A stretch of 64,000 nt of DNA, from contig NZ_CP087952.1 in the NCBI RefSeq assembly GCF_028752835.1, forward strand, positions 124,001 to 188,000, given 5' to 3'. Within the stretch, counting starts at the first letter, position 1; the number at the start of each line of letters is the position of its first letter. The notes beneath the pieces were generated by a model. That model worked only from the letters and a program-made list of their open reading frames with translations, had not been told where the DNA came from and made no database searches. Source of the DNA: Desulfosarcina sp. BuS5. GTDB lineage: Bacteria > Desulfobacterota > Desulfobacteria > Desulfobacterales > BuS5. The translations under genes and the position numbers were made by a program. Positions 45,417 through 53,263 of this stretch are shown here, piece after piece.

Positions 45417-45818
45417 TCAGTTAGAAGGGCCGCTAAGTAGTTTTGCTATTTTTCTGACAGCCTCATCTACTTTTAATCGTAAAAAACCCAAGGAGACATC
45501 ATTACCGAATATAGTTATAAGCAAAAAATCGGGCAGAACCTTGCTGAAATGTATGTTTTCTTTTTTCCCCTTATGAAAAAGTAAAGAGAATTCCTGTTCC
45601 CCGACAATTTTTGCCATGGCGGCAACCGCTCCGAAATTACCGGCTGCTAACGCTGCCAGAGAATAGACATCATGATCTACATTCCCGTTGTCCAGGTTGG
45701 CGATTACATTTCCGGCCATATCTATGAGAATTACGCTTTTTATGCCGAGTTCCATAAGTTCTTTTTGCAAGATACGATCAATATCATCAAGCTGTTTTTG
45801 AGTAAGTATATAAGACAA
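45417..45818 (-). CDS. Roadblock/LC7 domain protein (MglB-like)
   Basis: 133 aa with the roadblock fold: long N-terminal helix, SVILIDMAGNVIANLDNG, SLAALAAGNFGAVAAMAKIVGE, LLFHKGKKENIHFSKVLPDFLLITIFG, and a final helix. MglB-type proteins regulate Ras-like MglA GTPases in polarity and motility. No mglA is present here; the downstream partner is the 213-aa unknown. It could instead sense nucleotides or act in signalling with the PP2C/FHA pair encoded divergently 590 bp away. Confidence 0.85.
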   Translation of the reverse strand: MSYILTQKQLDDIDRILQKELMELGIKSVILIDMAGNVIANLDNGNVDHDVYSLAALAAGNFGAVAAMAKIVGEQEFSLLFHKGKKENIHFSKVLPDFLLITIFGNDVSLGFLRLKVDEAVRKIAKLLSGPSN

Positions 45819-46411
45819 GTATCCACCCCTAACCCGGATAAACCGGAATGTTCAATTGCGAATTGTCGGTATTATAGATGATTAAAAAATCACTATTTGA
45901 AATTATTTATCTGAAAATTGACAATCAATTTGAAAGAGCTGATTATATCAGGCGTATTTTTCGAATATCGAATATAGACAGCAAATTTTATGCCAAACAT
46001 AGGACTTGCTAAATAATGTCTGTTTTGTTCACAATCCGTATATAGATTTTCACATGAACAATTCTACTGGGTTATCGGTAAAAACCTGAGTATTGGTACT
46101 ACAGGTAGGCTTCCCTCGGATTTTTCTCTCTATACTTGTAGCAATTCTAATTATGGCATATTTTTATCTATATATAGATTATGGAGCATAGTATTACTAC
46201 AATATGATGTGCCACAGCATCCCAAAATGAGAATTGCTGCTATACTTGTGCCAAATTTTAAAATAGGGTAATTATCTGAAAATTTATAGCTCGTTTGCTT
46301 GGCGCAATATGGCATATATCTTGCTTATTTGTAAAACTATTAAAAAATTAAACAGCTCGGCCGGGAACTGGATAAAATTTTGACGAAAAATAAAAGAAAA
46401 AAGGAGCGTCA
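45819..46411. other. AT-rich divergent intergenic region with degenerate MITE
   Basis: No gene is visible. It contains the degenerate family-1 copy E (46044-46289). A TTATCTGAAAATTGACA stretch at 45907-45923 resembles the family-1 right end too. Promoters for the two flanking divergent genes must lie here but cannot be placed. Confidence 0.45.
46044..46289. mobile_element. MITE family 1, copy E, degenerate with extra centre
   Basis: Left end TATAGATTTTCACATGAACA then CTGGGTTATCGGTAAAA, right end TTGTGCCAAATTTTAAAATA and TTATCTGAAAATTTATA, both related to copies A and C. The centre carries an additional hairpin made of CTTGTAGCAATTCT and AGAATTGCTGCTA, flanked by two CTATACTTGT words. It is diverged or expanded compared with the 105-125-bp copies. 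Confidence 0.5.
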
Positions 46412-47260
46412 ATGATTGCTGTTGAATCTGCAGGCTTAACAGATGTTGGGAAAAAGCGGAAAGGAAATGAAGATGCCCTTGTCCTGGATGATACCCTGAG
46501 TCTATATATGGTAGCCGACGGTATGGGAGGGCACCTGGCCGGAGAGGTCGCCAGCAAAATAGTTGTGGATACAATCCCTGACTTTTTGCGTGACCCTCAG
46601 GGCGTTCAAGGGGAAACCGCAGATCTTGAAGATGAAAGCCTGTCAACAGAGGCGAAAAGACTGCTTTCCAGCATTGAACAGGCCAATCACGAAGTCTTTA
46701 GCAGCGCCCAGAAAAAGGAATCATGTCGCGGAATGGGATCCACAGTATCAGCAATCTATTTTACAGATCAAACATTCATTGCCGCCAATGTAGGCGACAG
46801 TCCAATATATTTGGTGCATAACGGAGACATAGAAACTGTTTCTGTGCCGCATACTGTCCTGGCGCAACAGGCTGCACTGGATCCTGACAAGGCGGAACGT
46901 TTTGAGAGCAGGTACAAGCATATCCTTACAAGGGCGATCGGAGTTAACGAAAGCGTTCAGTCCGATATATGTGAAAGCCAGTCTTTTAAGGATGATATTT
47001 TTATAATCTGCTCAGACGGCCTTTCCGATAAGGTTTCTCCGGAAGAAATACGTGACGTGGTAAATATTCAATCACCCGCAAAAGCCTGCCATACATTGGT
47101 GGATATTGCAAACAAGCGGGGGGGGGATGACAATATTACCGTAATTGTAGTGAAAGTAATCAAAACAGGCAAAAAAGATAAATGCAGAATTGTAAAACTA
47201 TTTTTGCGAATTGCCGGTGGTTTGAGTAATATTCCGTTAATAAAAATATTTAAAAAATGA
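46412..47260 (+). CDS. PP2C-family serine/threonine phosphatase
   Basis: 282 aa metal-dependent protein phosphatase. Visible PP2C motifs: TDVGKKRKGNEDALVL, ADGMGGHLAGEVAS (Asp-Gly-Met-Gly-Gly), a GMGSTVSAIYF, NVGDSPIYL, and ICSDGLSDKV and DDNITVIVVK near the end. SD AAAAAAGGAGCGTCA before ATG 46412 supports this start. It is 15 bp upstream of the FHA gene, a pair typical for phospho-threonine signalling; the kinase is not in the window. Confidence 0.93.
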   Translation: MIAVESAGLTDVGKKRKGNEDALVLDDTLSLYMVADGMGGHLAGEVASKIVVDTIPDFLRDPQGVQGETADLEDESLSTEAKRLLSSIEQANHEVFSSAQKKESCRGMGSTVSAIYFTDQTFIAANVGDSPIYLVHNGDIETVSVPHTVLAQQAALDPDKAERFESRYKHILTRAIGVNESVQSDICESQSFKDDIFIICSDGLSDKVSPEEIRDVVNIQSPAKACHTLVDIANKRGGDDNITVIVVKVIKTGKKDKCRIVKLFLRIAGGLSNIPLIKIFKK

Positions 47261-47275
47261 GAGGATCTTTTTACT

Positions 47276-47968
47276 ATGCCGACCCTTATATTAAAGTTTA
47301 AGGATAAAGTCATCAAAGAGTTCGCCTTGGATAAAGGCACCAACATTACCATCGGACGACATGATAAAAATGATGTGGTAATCGACAATCTGGCGGTTTC
47401 CGGATACCACGCCAAAGTGGATTCGGTTGGAGAAGGGTTTCTAGTTACAGACCTGCAGAGTAAAAACGGAACATTTGTCAATGAAAAGAAAATCAATTCC
47501 CATTATCTTAATAACAACGATGTTGTGCTTATAGGAAAGCATTCACTTGCATTTGCTTACAGGGCAAATGAATCCAAGCCCGACGAGACTGTTGCCGACA
47601 TGGATCGTACTATGGTAATGGACACAGGCAAGTATAAAGAGATGATGGGCAAAAACGAGTCTGAAAAACTTGAAAACAAAGAGGGTACCCTTTCAATTCT
47701 CTCGGGAAACAAGGAAGAGATACTTTTAAACAAAAAAATTACAAGAATAGGCAAGGCCGGTGATAGTGACATTATTGTCGGAGGGTTGCTGACAGGCAAG
47801 ACAGCAGCTACCATAAGCAAGCGACCAGGCGGTTATTTCTTAAGCTATGTTGAGGGTATGAACAAGCCGAAAGTGAATGGTGATACTATGACCGGATCCG
47901 TCCAGCTACAAGAGTTTGATATGATTTCCATCGGTTCAGGAAAAATGCAGTTTGTTTACAAAAATTAG
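47276..47968 (+). CDS. Double FHA-domain protein
   Basis: 230 aa with two forkhead-associated phosphothreonine-binding domains. The first (5-100) is canonical: ITIGRHDKNDVVIDNLAVSGYHAKV and LQSKNGTFVNEKKI. The second (about 133-230) is weaker: ILLNKKITRIGKAGDSDIIVGGL, where the SxxH part reads AATISKR. Co-transcribed with the PP2C gene, it probably reads or scaffolds phosphorylated targets. No membrane segment. Confidence 0.9.
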   Translation: MPTLILKFKDKVIKEFALDKGTNITIGRHDKNDVVIDNLAVSGYHAKVDSVGEGFLVTDLQSKNGTFVNEKKINSHYLNNNDVVLIGKHSLAFAYRANESKPDETVADMDRTMVMDTGKYKEMMGKNESEKLENKEGTLSILSGNKEEILLNKKITRIGKAGDSDIIVGGLLTGKTAATISKRPGGYFLSYVEGMNKPKVNGDTMTGSVQLQEFDMISIGSGKMQFVYKN

Positions 47969-48017
47969 AAGATGGAATCTTGGAGGTTACTCTTGCATAG
48001 GGACGCAGGGTCAGGTC

Positions 48018-48057
48018 TCAACATTTGACTGCATGTTTTCAAGTGTCAAAAGTTGAA
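48018..48057. terminator. Hairpin between convergent FHA and secreted-protein genes
   Basis: TCAACATTTGAC and GTCAAAAGTTGA form an 11 of 12 bp inverted repeat with a loop of about 15 bases. It lies after a GGGACGCAGGGTCAGGTC stretch of the kind found in REP-like elements. Its position between two convergent genes fits a bidirectional terminator, but a U-tract is weak. Confidence 0.4.
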
Positions 48058-48085
48058 ACATAGCCTCGCCGTTTCTCTGTTTTTA

Positions 48086-48523
48086 TTACTTGAGCATTGG
48101 GTCGCTTTCGATCTGCTTGATAAGATCAGCACTCTGCTGCATTACTCGATTATATTCCGCCTTCTGGTCAGAACTTATTTGTTTCTGGTGCGGGCCGAAT
48201 TGGTGAGGCTTATTATAAATATCATTAAGCAAACGATTCGTTTTTTGCATAATCCGATTATATTTGGCCTTTTCTTCAGGAGTCATTTGCGATTTTTGGT
48301 CTCCTTGTCCTGTTTTTTTCGGAACCTTCCAGTTGTCGCGGTTGTTGATATAGTTCTGACCTGCCTGACCGTAAGTACCTCCATATTTAAGCGTAGTTGA
48401 AGCAGAGTTTTTAGCGGAAGACTTGCGAGAGTAATGGTCACTCCATTCCGCCATGGCCGGTTCTACACACAGAAAGCCTGTTGCTATGAAACCTGCAATC
48501 ATTAAGAAAAATACATACTTCAT
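48086..48523 (-). CDS. Small secreted protein with two related helical repeats
   Basis: 145 aa with a classic signal peptide (MKYVFFLMIAGFIATGFLCVEPAMA, cut after AMA). The mature part is polar, with QMTPEEKAKYNRIMQKTNRLLNDIY (about 80-104) repeated as QISSDQKAEYNRVMQQSADLIKQIE (about 116-140). SD AAAAGGAGGTATCACT precedes the ATG. I do not recognise a family; periplasmic or surface role is inferred from the signal peptide only. Confidence 0.75.
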   Translation of the reverse strand: MKYVFFLMIAGFIATGFLCVEPAMAEWSDHYSRKSSAKNSASTTLKYGGTYGQAGQNYINNRDNWKVPKKTGQGDQKSQMTPEEKAKYNRIMQKTNRLLNDIYNKPHQFGPHQKQISSDQKAEYNRVMQQSADLIKQIESDPMLK

Positions 48524-48563
48524 AGTGATACCTCCTTTTCGGAAAACACCTGATTAACTAATT

Positions 48564-48593
48564 GTAACCGTTCACGGTTATAGGTTCACAGTT
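48564..48593. mobile_element. Family 2 element, left 30 bp of the interrupted copy
   Basis: Identical to positions 6600-6629 of the intact copy (17-bp terminal repeat GTAACCGTTCACGGTTA plus 13 bp). The sequence then switches to the IS3-family element and the rest of the family-2 copy resumes at 50602 with the last 4 bp (AGTT) duplicated. Confidence 0.85.
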
Positions 48594-48719
48594 TAAGGTA
48601 CTCCCCATTGTCAAGACAAAAAACAAGGTTTTTTAAGGTGCGCTTTTGAGCTATAAATAATCCTGAAAATTAAAAAAATAATAGTAAATAAAAAAAATAT
48701 GTTTCTGTTTATCATAAAA

Positions 48720-48862
48720 ATGTTCATAAACAACTTAACTAATTGATTTAATAAATAATAATACCATTCTAAAATGTTCATAACTTATTGATAAAATGTT
48801 TATAACTTTTTTGTATCTCATTAACATACTGTTAAAATTCAATATTAATATGTTTATAACTT
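48720..48862. repeat. Four iteron-like repeats inside the IS3 passenger region
   Basis: ATGTTCATAA (48720), ATGTTCATAACTT (48774), ATGTTTATAACTT (48796) and ATGTTTATAACTT (48850) are direct repeats with consensus ATGTTYATAACTT. Start-to-start distances are 54, 22 and 54 bp. They lie in AT-rich DNA between the element end and the small gene. They could be binding sites for the small protein or the transposase. Confidence 0.6.
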
Positions 48863-48971
48863 ATGCCGCACGTTGAATAGGGCATTCACCAAAATATATT
48901 ATTTTTACAACCTCACATTGATCACCATTGCTGATAAATCTTGCCTGTTACTTCCTTTAATTTGTCCGATC

Positions 48972-49169
48972 TTAACTATCAATTTCGTAATCATCCGGCA
49001 AATTCAAAAAATCTTTTTTCGCCAATTGACTCTCAATTAAATAACCAATTTGACCATTCCTCTTGAGCTGTGAAATCATCCACTGTGGTAATCTAATTGT
49101 CACAAGCTCTCGTTTCAAATGGTCTGGTTTCTTTTTTCGACCAGCCCCTGCACGTTTTCCTCCTCTCAT
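48972..49169 (-). CDS. Small basic DNA-binding-like passenger protein
   Basis: 65 aa from ATG 49169, chosen for the GAGG SD upstream; the open frame runs to 49211. The sequence MRGGKRAGAGRKKKPDHLKREL is highly basic, followed by VTIRLPQWMISQLKR, a ribbon-helix-helix-like strand-helix, and an acidic tail. I see no nuclease or transposase motif. It is encoded downstream of orfB within the IS borders, so it likely moves with the element, perhaps as a regulator or an antitoxin-like factor. Function unknown. Confidence 0.65.
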   Translation of the reverse strand: MRGGKRAGAGRKKKPDHLKRELVTIRLPQWMISQLKRNGQIGYLIESQLAKKDFLNLPDDYEIDS

Positions 49170-49403
49170 TTTTTTACCTCCAAAACATATAGTATGTTGA
49201 ATTAAGTGCAACGCTATTCAAAAAATCATCCTAAAAATACGCTATATATTTGATTAGCGTTATGCAATATTCAAACAAACTCTACTACCAACTGATTATG
49301 TGTTGGATAGTACGCTTTTATCTTGTTTGCAGCAGGAAACATTTTTTATAATATCAATACGACTTAATGGTATTCTAATTAATTATACAAAGTGGTTCTG
49401 AAA

Positions 49404-50260
49404 TTACCCTGGAAAAGTTTTAAAATATATCTCTGCCGGGGTCTGGTAATCCAAAGATTGATGGAGTCGTTCATTATTGTAAAAGCCAAAATATTCTCCA
49501 ATGTTTTGAATAGCCTCCCTGACGGTCTCATAATTGTGAAGATAAACACGTTCATATTTCACGGTACGCCAAAGGCGCTCTACGAAAATGTTATCCAGAG
49601 CACGGCCCCGGCCGTCCATGCTGATCTTCACATCGGCTTTTTTTAAAACGCCGGTAAAGGCATCACTGGTAAACTGACTGCCTTGATCCGTGTTAAAAAT
49701 CTTAGGTTTTGCAATTTTTAAGGCACCCTGTAAGGCTTTTATACAAAAATCCTTATCCAATGTGGTTGAAAATTCGTAGCTCAGGACATACCGACTAAAC
49801 CAGTCTATCACTGCTACAAGATAGATAAAACCTGAATTCAAACGGATATAGGTAATATCCGTTGACCACACCTGGTCAACTTGCTCAATGGAAACGCCTC
49901 GCAGCAAGTATGGATAAATTTTATGCTCTTTTGATGCTTTGCTCAAATTTGGTTTTGGATATATAGCTTCAAGTCCCATAAGCCGCATCAAACGTCTTAT
50001 TCGTTTAGGATTAACAGTGTGCCCTTGTCGCTTTAATACGGCCGTCATTTTTTCAACACCGTAGAACGGATATCGGGTATATTCTTCGTCTATCAATCGC
50101 ATGAGAGCCAGGTTATAGCTCTCATCTTTGCAGGATTGATAGTAATAGGTTGATCTGTTTATTCCCAAAAGATCACACTGGCGCATTACCGGTATCAAAG
50201 AATGATTCGGCTCAATGTATTGACGCTTTATATCAATTGAGAAGGTTAGATTTTTTTTTT
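49404..50260 (-). CDS. IS3-family transposase OrfB (DDE integrase part)
   Basis: The ATG-initiated frame is 264 aa (49404-50198), but the frame is open back to the A10 run at 50251-50260 and normally is made by frameshifting from OrfA. HTH_21 region, then rve integrase core with catalytic Asp in STDITYI, Asp in NTDQGSQFTS and Glu in NIFVERLWRTVK, 35 residues after the second Asp as expected (D,D35E). It looks intact. Confidence 0.93.
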
Positions 50261-50523
50261 AGCCAGTCCAATTCGACCTTTAATTGGCCGATTTGTTGGT
50301 AAAGCTCCGCCTGGAATTCTTCAGCGTCTTTTTCTTTTTTTTGACGCTTTTTTGAAAATATATCGGGCAATTCTTCTAATAGACGCTTTCGCCATTGATT
50401 TATTTGATTTGAATGAACTCCATATTCACTAGATAGTTGAGAAATCGTCTTTTCCTTTTTAACCGTTTCAAGCGCTACTTTAGCTTTGAATGATGCACTG
50501 TAATTTTTTCGAATTTTACCCAT
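50233..50523 (-). CDS. IS3-family transposase OrfA
   Basis: 96 aa helix-turn-helix protein that binds the IS ends: YSASFKAKVALETVKKEKTISQLSSEYGVHSNQINQWRKRLLEEL, then a leucine-zipper-like LYQQIGQLKVELDWLKKK. It ends within and just past a run of ten A (minus strand). The OrfB sense frame joins one base further on (+1), as KKNLTFSIDIKRQYI. SD AAAAAGGAGG precedes the ATG. Confidence 0.93.
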   Translation of the reverse strand: MGKIRKNYSASFKAKVALETVKKEKTISQLSSEYGVHSNQINQWRKRLLEELPDIFSKKRQKKEKDAEEFQAELYQQIGQLKVELDWLKKKSNLLN

Positions 50524-50601
50524 TAATGAGCCTCCTTTTTGTTGATCAGGATATACTCATTTTACACCTTAAACAACTGTCCAGTTTTTGGGGAGTATTA
50601 T

Positions 50602-50805
50602 AGTTAACGGTTGAAAAATACAGCGGGTTTCGGTGGATTCGCTTCGCTTAATCCACCCTACAAACTTACGTTGCTCTTGAACCGTAGGGTGGATTAAGGA
50701 GCGTAAGCGACGAATCCACCAAAGTAGCTGTCCCGCCTTACGTTGATGGCCTGAGATTCAATTTATAAACAGGAAATTATGCCGCTTGTAACCGTGAACG
50801 GTTAC
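50602..50805. mobile_element. Family 2 element, right 204 bp of the interrupted copy
   Basis: Base for base the same as 6626-6829 as far as I can compare by eye, ending with the 17-bp terminal repeat TAACCGTGAACGGTTAC. The left 30 bp are at 48564-48593, separated by the IS3 element. Confidence 0.9.
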
Positions 50806-51036
50806 TCTTGCCGGATGTTTTGATTGCCGGAAGAATTACAACACAATTCCCCCAAATTCCCTTCCATACGATGACCACCAAGCGTAACCAAAAACAGCAA
50901 AAAGCATTCGATTTGCTCCAGACGATACGTGTGTAGACAGTACGATCGCATCAAGGCGAATTCTAACAATTTGTATTGACAGGATATTTGTGCTTTTTTA
51001 AAAAGGGAACTTCAGATTAAAGGATGTATGTTGAAG
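50806..51036. other. Intergenic, nothing recognised
   Basis: No gene, hairpin or repeat seen between the family-2 element and the terminator of the following minus-strand gene. Confidence 0.4.
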
Positions 51037-51076
51037 AAAAAAATGACAAACTGTTTATTAACAATAAACAGTTTGT
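51037..51076 (-). terminator. Intrinsic terminator of the fused DUF4258-YgiT gene
   Basis: A perfect 14-bp stem (ACAAACTGTTTATT at 51046-51059 and its complement at 51063-51076) with a 3-base loop. On the minus strand it is followed by CA and seven T. The stem starts at the first base of the stop codon of the gene. Confidence 0.8.
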
Positions 51077-51657
51077 TATTGCTCATACTTCAATACAAAA
51101 ACCTCTTCGGTTCCTCCAAATCTATCCTCCTCAATAAGACGGTTGATTTTTTTTGAGGCCTTAGCGGTAATATATTTTTCACCGCATTGCATGCACAGAC
51201 CGGCCGGAATGTTCTTGACCACATAAAGATTTCCTTCCAGGCGATAATCGAAATTGCCCACCTTGACCTGTTTTATCTTACCTCCGCAAAAAAAACATTT
51301 GTTTAAATTTTCACCCATACCCTTACCCCCCTCTTTAACTCTGTTTACGGGATCTTTCCACATCGGACGAGCCGGAACATAGGCAAAAAGAATAAGCAGC
51401 CAGCCGTCTTGATCATCAGCGCACATAACATGGATCGGCTTTTCTCCCGCATAGCCAAGCAATAGAGCACAGGCTCCCTTTTCGGGGTGCCTGTGGATTT
51501 CGATTATCCTGCCATTTGCGATGGCATCCTCAATCTCACGGATGGTCACCTTTTTGGTCAAAAAGTCCCTGATAATATGTTCAGATATATGATAATCGGC
51601 GGCCTTTGTCTTTTCCTTTATCCATTCGATCCCTGGAGCATCATCGGTTGATATCAT
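51076..51657 (-). CDS. DUF4258 - YgiT zinc-finger fusion protein
   Basis: 193 aa. Residues 1-110 match DUF4258 (ISEHIIRDFLTKKVTIREIEDAIANGRIIEIHRHPEKGACALLLGYAGEKPIHVMCADDQDGWLLILFAYVP), a small toxin-like fold. Residues 115-193 match YgiT/MqsA-type zinc fingers: CFFCGGK ... GLCMQCGEKY with four cysteines, then ASKKINRLIEE. These are usually two neighbouring genes. AGGAAATAGTT before ATG 51657 is an adequate SD. Toxin-antitoxin function is inference from the domains. Confidence 0.82.
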   Translation of the reverse strand: MISTDDAPGIEWIKEKTKAADYHISEHIIRDFLTKKVTIREIEDAIANGRIIEIHRHPEKGACALLLGYAGEKPIHVMCADDQDGWLLILFAYVPARPMWKDPVNRVKEGGKGMGENLNKCFFCGGKIKQVKVGNFDYRLEGNLYVVKNIPAGLCMQCGEKYITAKASKKINRLIEEDRFGGTEEVFVLKYEQ

Positions 51658-52093
51658 AACTATTTCCTGTCGAAATATCCTTATGGCTCATCTTTGGATA
51701 GCTTTAAAAAATATGGGATGGTACCATTCGTTGTGATATATACAAAATATTTGTGGGAACTATCTTTGCATTTCGGTATGTTGCTTGCTGAATTGTTCCA
51801 AATAGGATACATGGCAGCAACTCAACCAAAACAATTATGCTGTCATTATAATCCACAAACAACTCATTCAGCTATCACATAATGGTAACCATCCCAAAAA
51901 TGGTCAATTTCGTTTAAGTTCATCGTATAAATAAATGAAAAATTCTTAGTGTAGTACTAAAGCTTTAGCGTATGCCGAATTTTGATGCTAAAGTATAAGT
52001 TTGGTACTTATAAATCTAAAGGCCATAAATTGCAATTATTTAATTGCCCTGAACATCAATATATATTTCCAAAGAAATAATTTCACTGGATTT

Positions 52094-52252
52094 AGGGTTC
52101 GCTCAAAAATAAATTAGCAATTTTAAGTGTTGAGGCGCCTGTCTGGCAAGGCGCGAAAGCTTAGGAATATCAAGATATTTCTGAGCTTTCGGAACGTAGC
52201 CAGACGGGATGCATCGGCGCTTAAAATGTAAAGTTATTTTTGAGCGAGCCCT
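52094..52252. mobile_element. Palindromic element family 3
   Basis: Nineteen-bp terminal inverted repeats AGGGTTCGCTCAAAAATAA and TTATTTTTGAGCGAGCCCT differ at one position. The interior is one long imperfect hairpin (TTTTAAGTGTTGAGGCGCC pairs with GGCGCTTAAAA, TCTGGC with GCCAGA, AGCTTAGGAATATC with GATATTTCTGAGCTT). No ORF. Single ends of the same family occur at 5693 and 26366. Confidence 0.75.
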
Positions 52253-52269
52253 TAGTTTAATTAATAGTA

Positions 52270-52477
52270 TCAGGCTGCGCCCACATCCTTTTTAAATTGC
52301 TCAAAACCGACCTCTTCTATAACCATCCCTAATCTTACAGCTTTGGGGTGCTGCCGGTACCGTTCTGCTATTCCCCTAAAGCCAGGGTCTCATCTGTACC
52401 AAGGCCATCTGCAATAAGGCTGCCAATCGCCGGTTGTGATGCGGCTTTGCCGCCGGCCAGGACTTTCCACCCTTTTT
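52270..52477 (-). pseudogene. Partial duplicate of the sulfite reductase 3' end
   Basis: Nearly the same sequence as 53681-53890, the last 70 or so codons of the small sulfite reductase gene, beginning at its stop codon. Scattered base changes and a 4-bp deletion (TTCCCCTAAAGCC against TTCTGCCGATCAAAGCC) break the frame. No upstream part is present. Confidence 0.85.
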
Positions 52478-52512
52478 CCCTCGCTCCCAGGCTCTGCCTG
52501 GAAACGAGGGTT
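52478..52512. repeat. REP-like hairpin
   Basis: CCCTCGCTCCCAGGC / GCCTGGAAACGAGGG form a long imperfect stem with a TCT loop. It sits exactly at the broken border of the sulfite reductase duplicate. Confidence 0.55.
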
Positions 52513-52693
52513 ATAAAATAACTTTTTCATATTGCCCCCATTTTCCCCCATACACTTTTCCCATGTGCGTGTTGTAACTTCTCAGAAATTTGGGGTAACG
52601 ACAGGGATGATCGAACTTCTTGAGAGTTTACTGCGTGTTATGCTTGCTGTCTGCAATTACTTTGTAAAATAACACCAAGATACCAGATGTAAT

Positions 52694-53157
52694 CTATTCG
52701 GACTTTTTCCCTGCAGCAACAATTGGTCTGGTCTCAATAATATCAAAAATTACAACATAGGCATTCGGTTTTGACTTTTCAGTGTCTTTAGCTTTACGAT
52801 CAACATTAAAGGATTGTTCCCATCCAACTGTTTCCCCACCTGCTCTTTCCTGTAGATAAACCGGATTTCGAGATCTTTCCATAAAATTCATTTAAGGTAG
52901 AAGCGGTGGCCTTTGACCTGAAATCCCTTAGCACCGGCCGCCGGTAAAAGAACCAAGCACGATGCATATGGATTTTCTTTTATATTCGCTAAAGACCTTG
53001 ATGTTTCTTTGAGAACAAAGGAAACTGTGTTTTTCTCGGTTAGCAATGCAGAGCCAAAAACAGCAACATCAGTTTCACCATTTTTATTTGCCGTGCTTAA
53101 TATGTTTATTCTGTTTTTGTTGGTCAATACTTCTTTTACTTTATCATTTAGTTCCAT
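52694..53157 (-). pseudogene. Pyridoxamine 5'-phosphate oxidase-like protein, frameshifted
   Basis: The N-terminal frame (ATG 53157, SD AAGGGGGG, stop at 52888) reads MELNDKVKEVLTNKNRINILSTANKNGETDVAVFGSALL...YASCLVLLP...GHRFYLK, a flavin-binding split-barrel (PPOX) protein of about 89 aa. A second frame (52891-52694) begins in an ATGA overlap and ends with NAYVVIFDIIETRPIVAAGKK, which is the usual C-terminal end of the same family. The normal protein is about 135-155 aa in one frame, so a -1 shift at 52888 has split it. Translational coupling of two pieces is less likely. Confidence 0.65.
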
Positions 53158-53200
53158 TTTTCCCCCCTTCTTTTTTTGGCTTCCCATGAAGAAAGCATTA

Positions 53201-53244
53201 GAAAAAGGTGTTAAAAAAATGTAAATATTCCCCTTTTTAACACC
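53201..53244 (-). terminator. Terminator after glycyl-radical domain gene
   Basis: GGTGTTAAAAA (53207-53217) and TTTTTAACACC (53234-53244) form an 11-bp stem; on the minus strand it is followed by TTTTTC. Confidence 0.5.
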
Positions 53245-53263
53245 CCTTAAAAGCAACGCCAAA

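Larger units (their letters stand above)
48594..50601 (-). mobile_element. IS3-family element with passenger region, about 2.0 kb
   Basis: Borders are defined by the interrupted family-2 element: AGTT at 48590-48593 and 50602-50605 is a 4-bp target duplication. The ends carry an imperfect inverted repeat: TACTCCCCATTGTCAAGACA at the left and, on the minus strand at the right, TACTCCCCAAAAACTGGACA, 14 of 20 matching. The element contains orfA and orfB of an IS3-type transposase and, downstream of them, about 800 bp with a small DNA-binding-like gene and four short repeats. An ordinary IS3 would end just after orfB, and no second end is seen there. Confidence 0.75.
51658..52693. other. Gene-free kilobase made of repeats and gene debris
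   Basis: Holds a decayed family-1 MITE left end (52058-52090, with AAATAATTTCACTGGATTT), an intact family-3 element (52094-52252), a broken copy of the sulfite reductase 3' end (52270-52477) and a REP-like hairpin (52478-52512). Parts 51658-52057 and 52513-52693 show nothing I can name. Confidence 0.5.

Noticed and set aside
48720-48862. CRISPR-like array
   Set aside because: Repeats are only 13 bp with unequal spacing of 54, 22 and 54 bp and no cas genes; iteron-like at best.
51694-51882. Plus-strand open frame of 62 aa
   Set aside because: No SD, odd composition, and located in repeat-rich debris; not supported.
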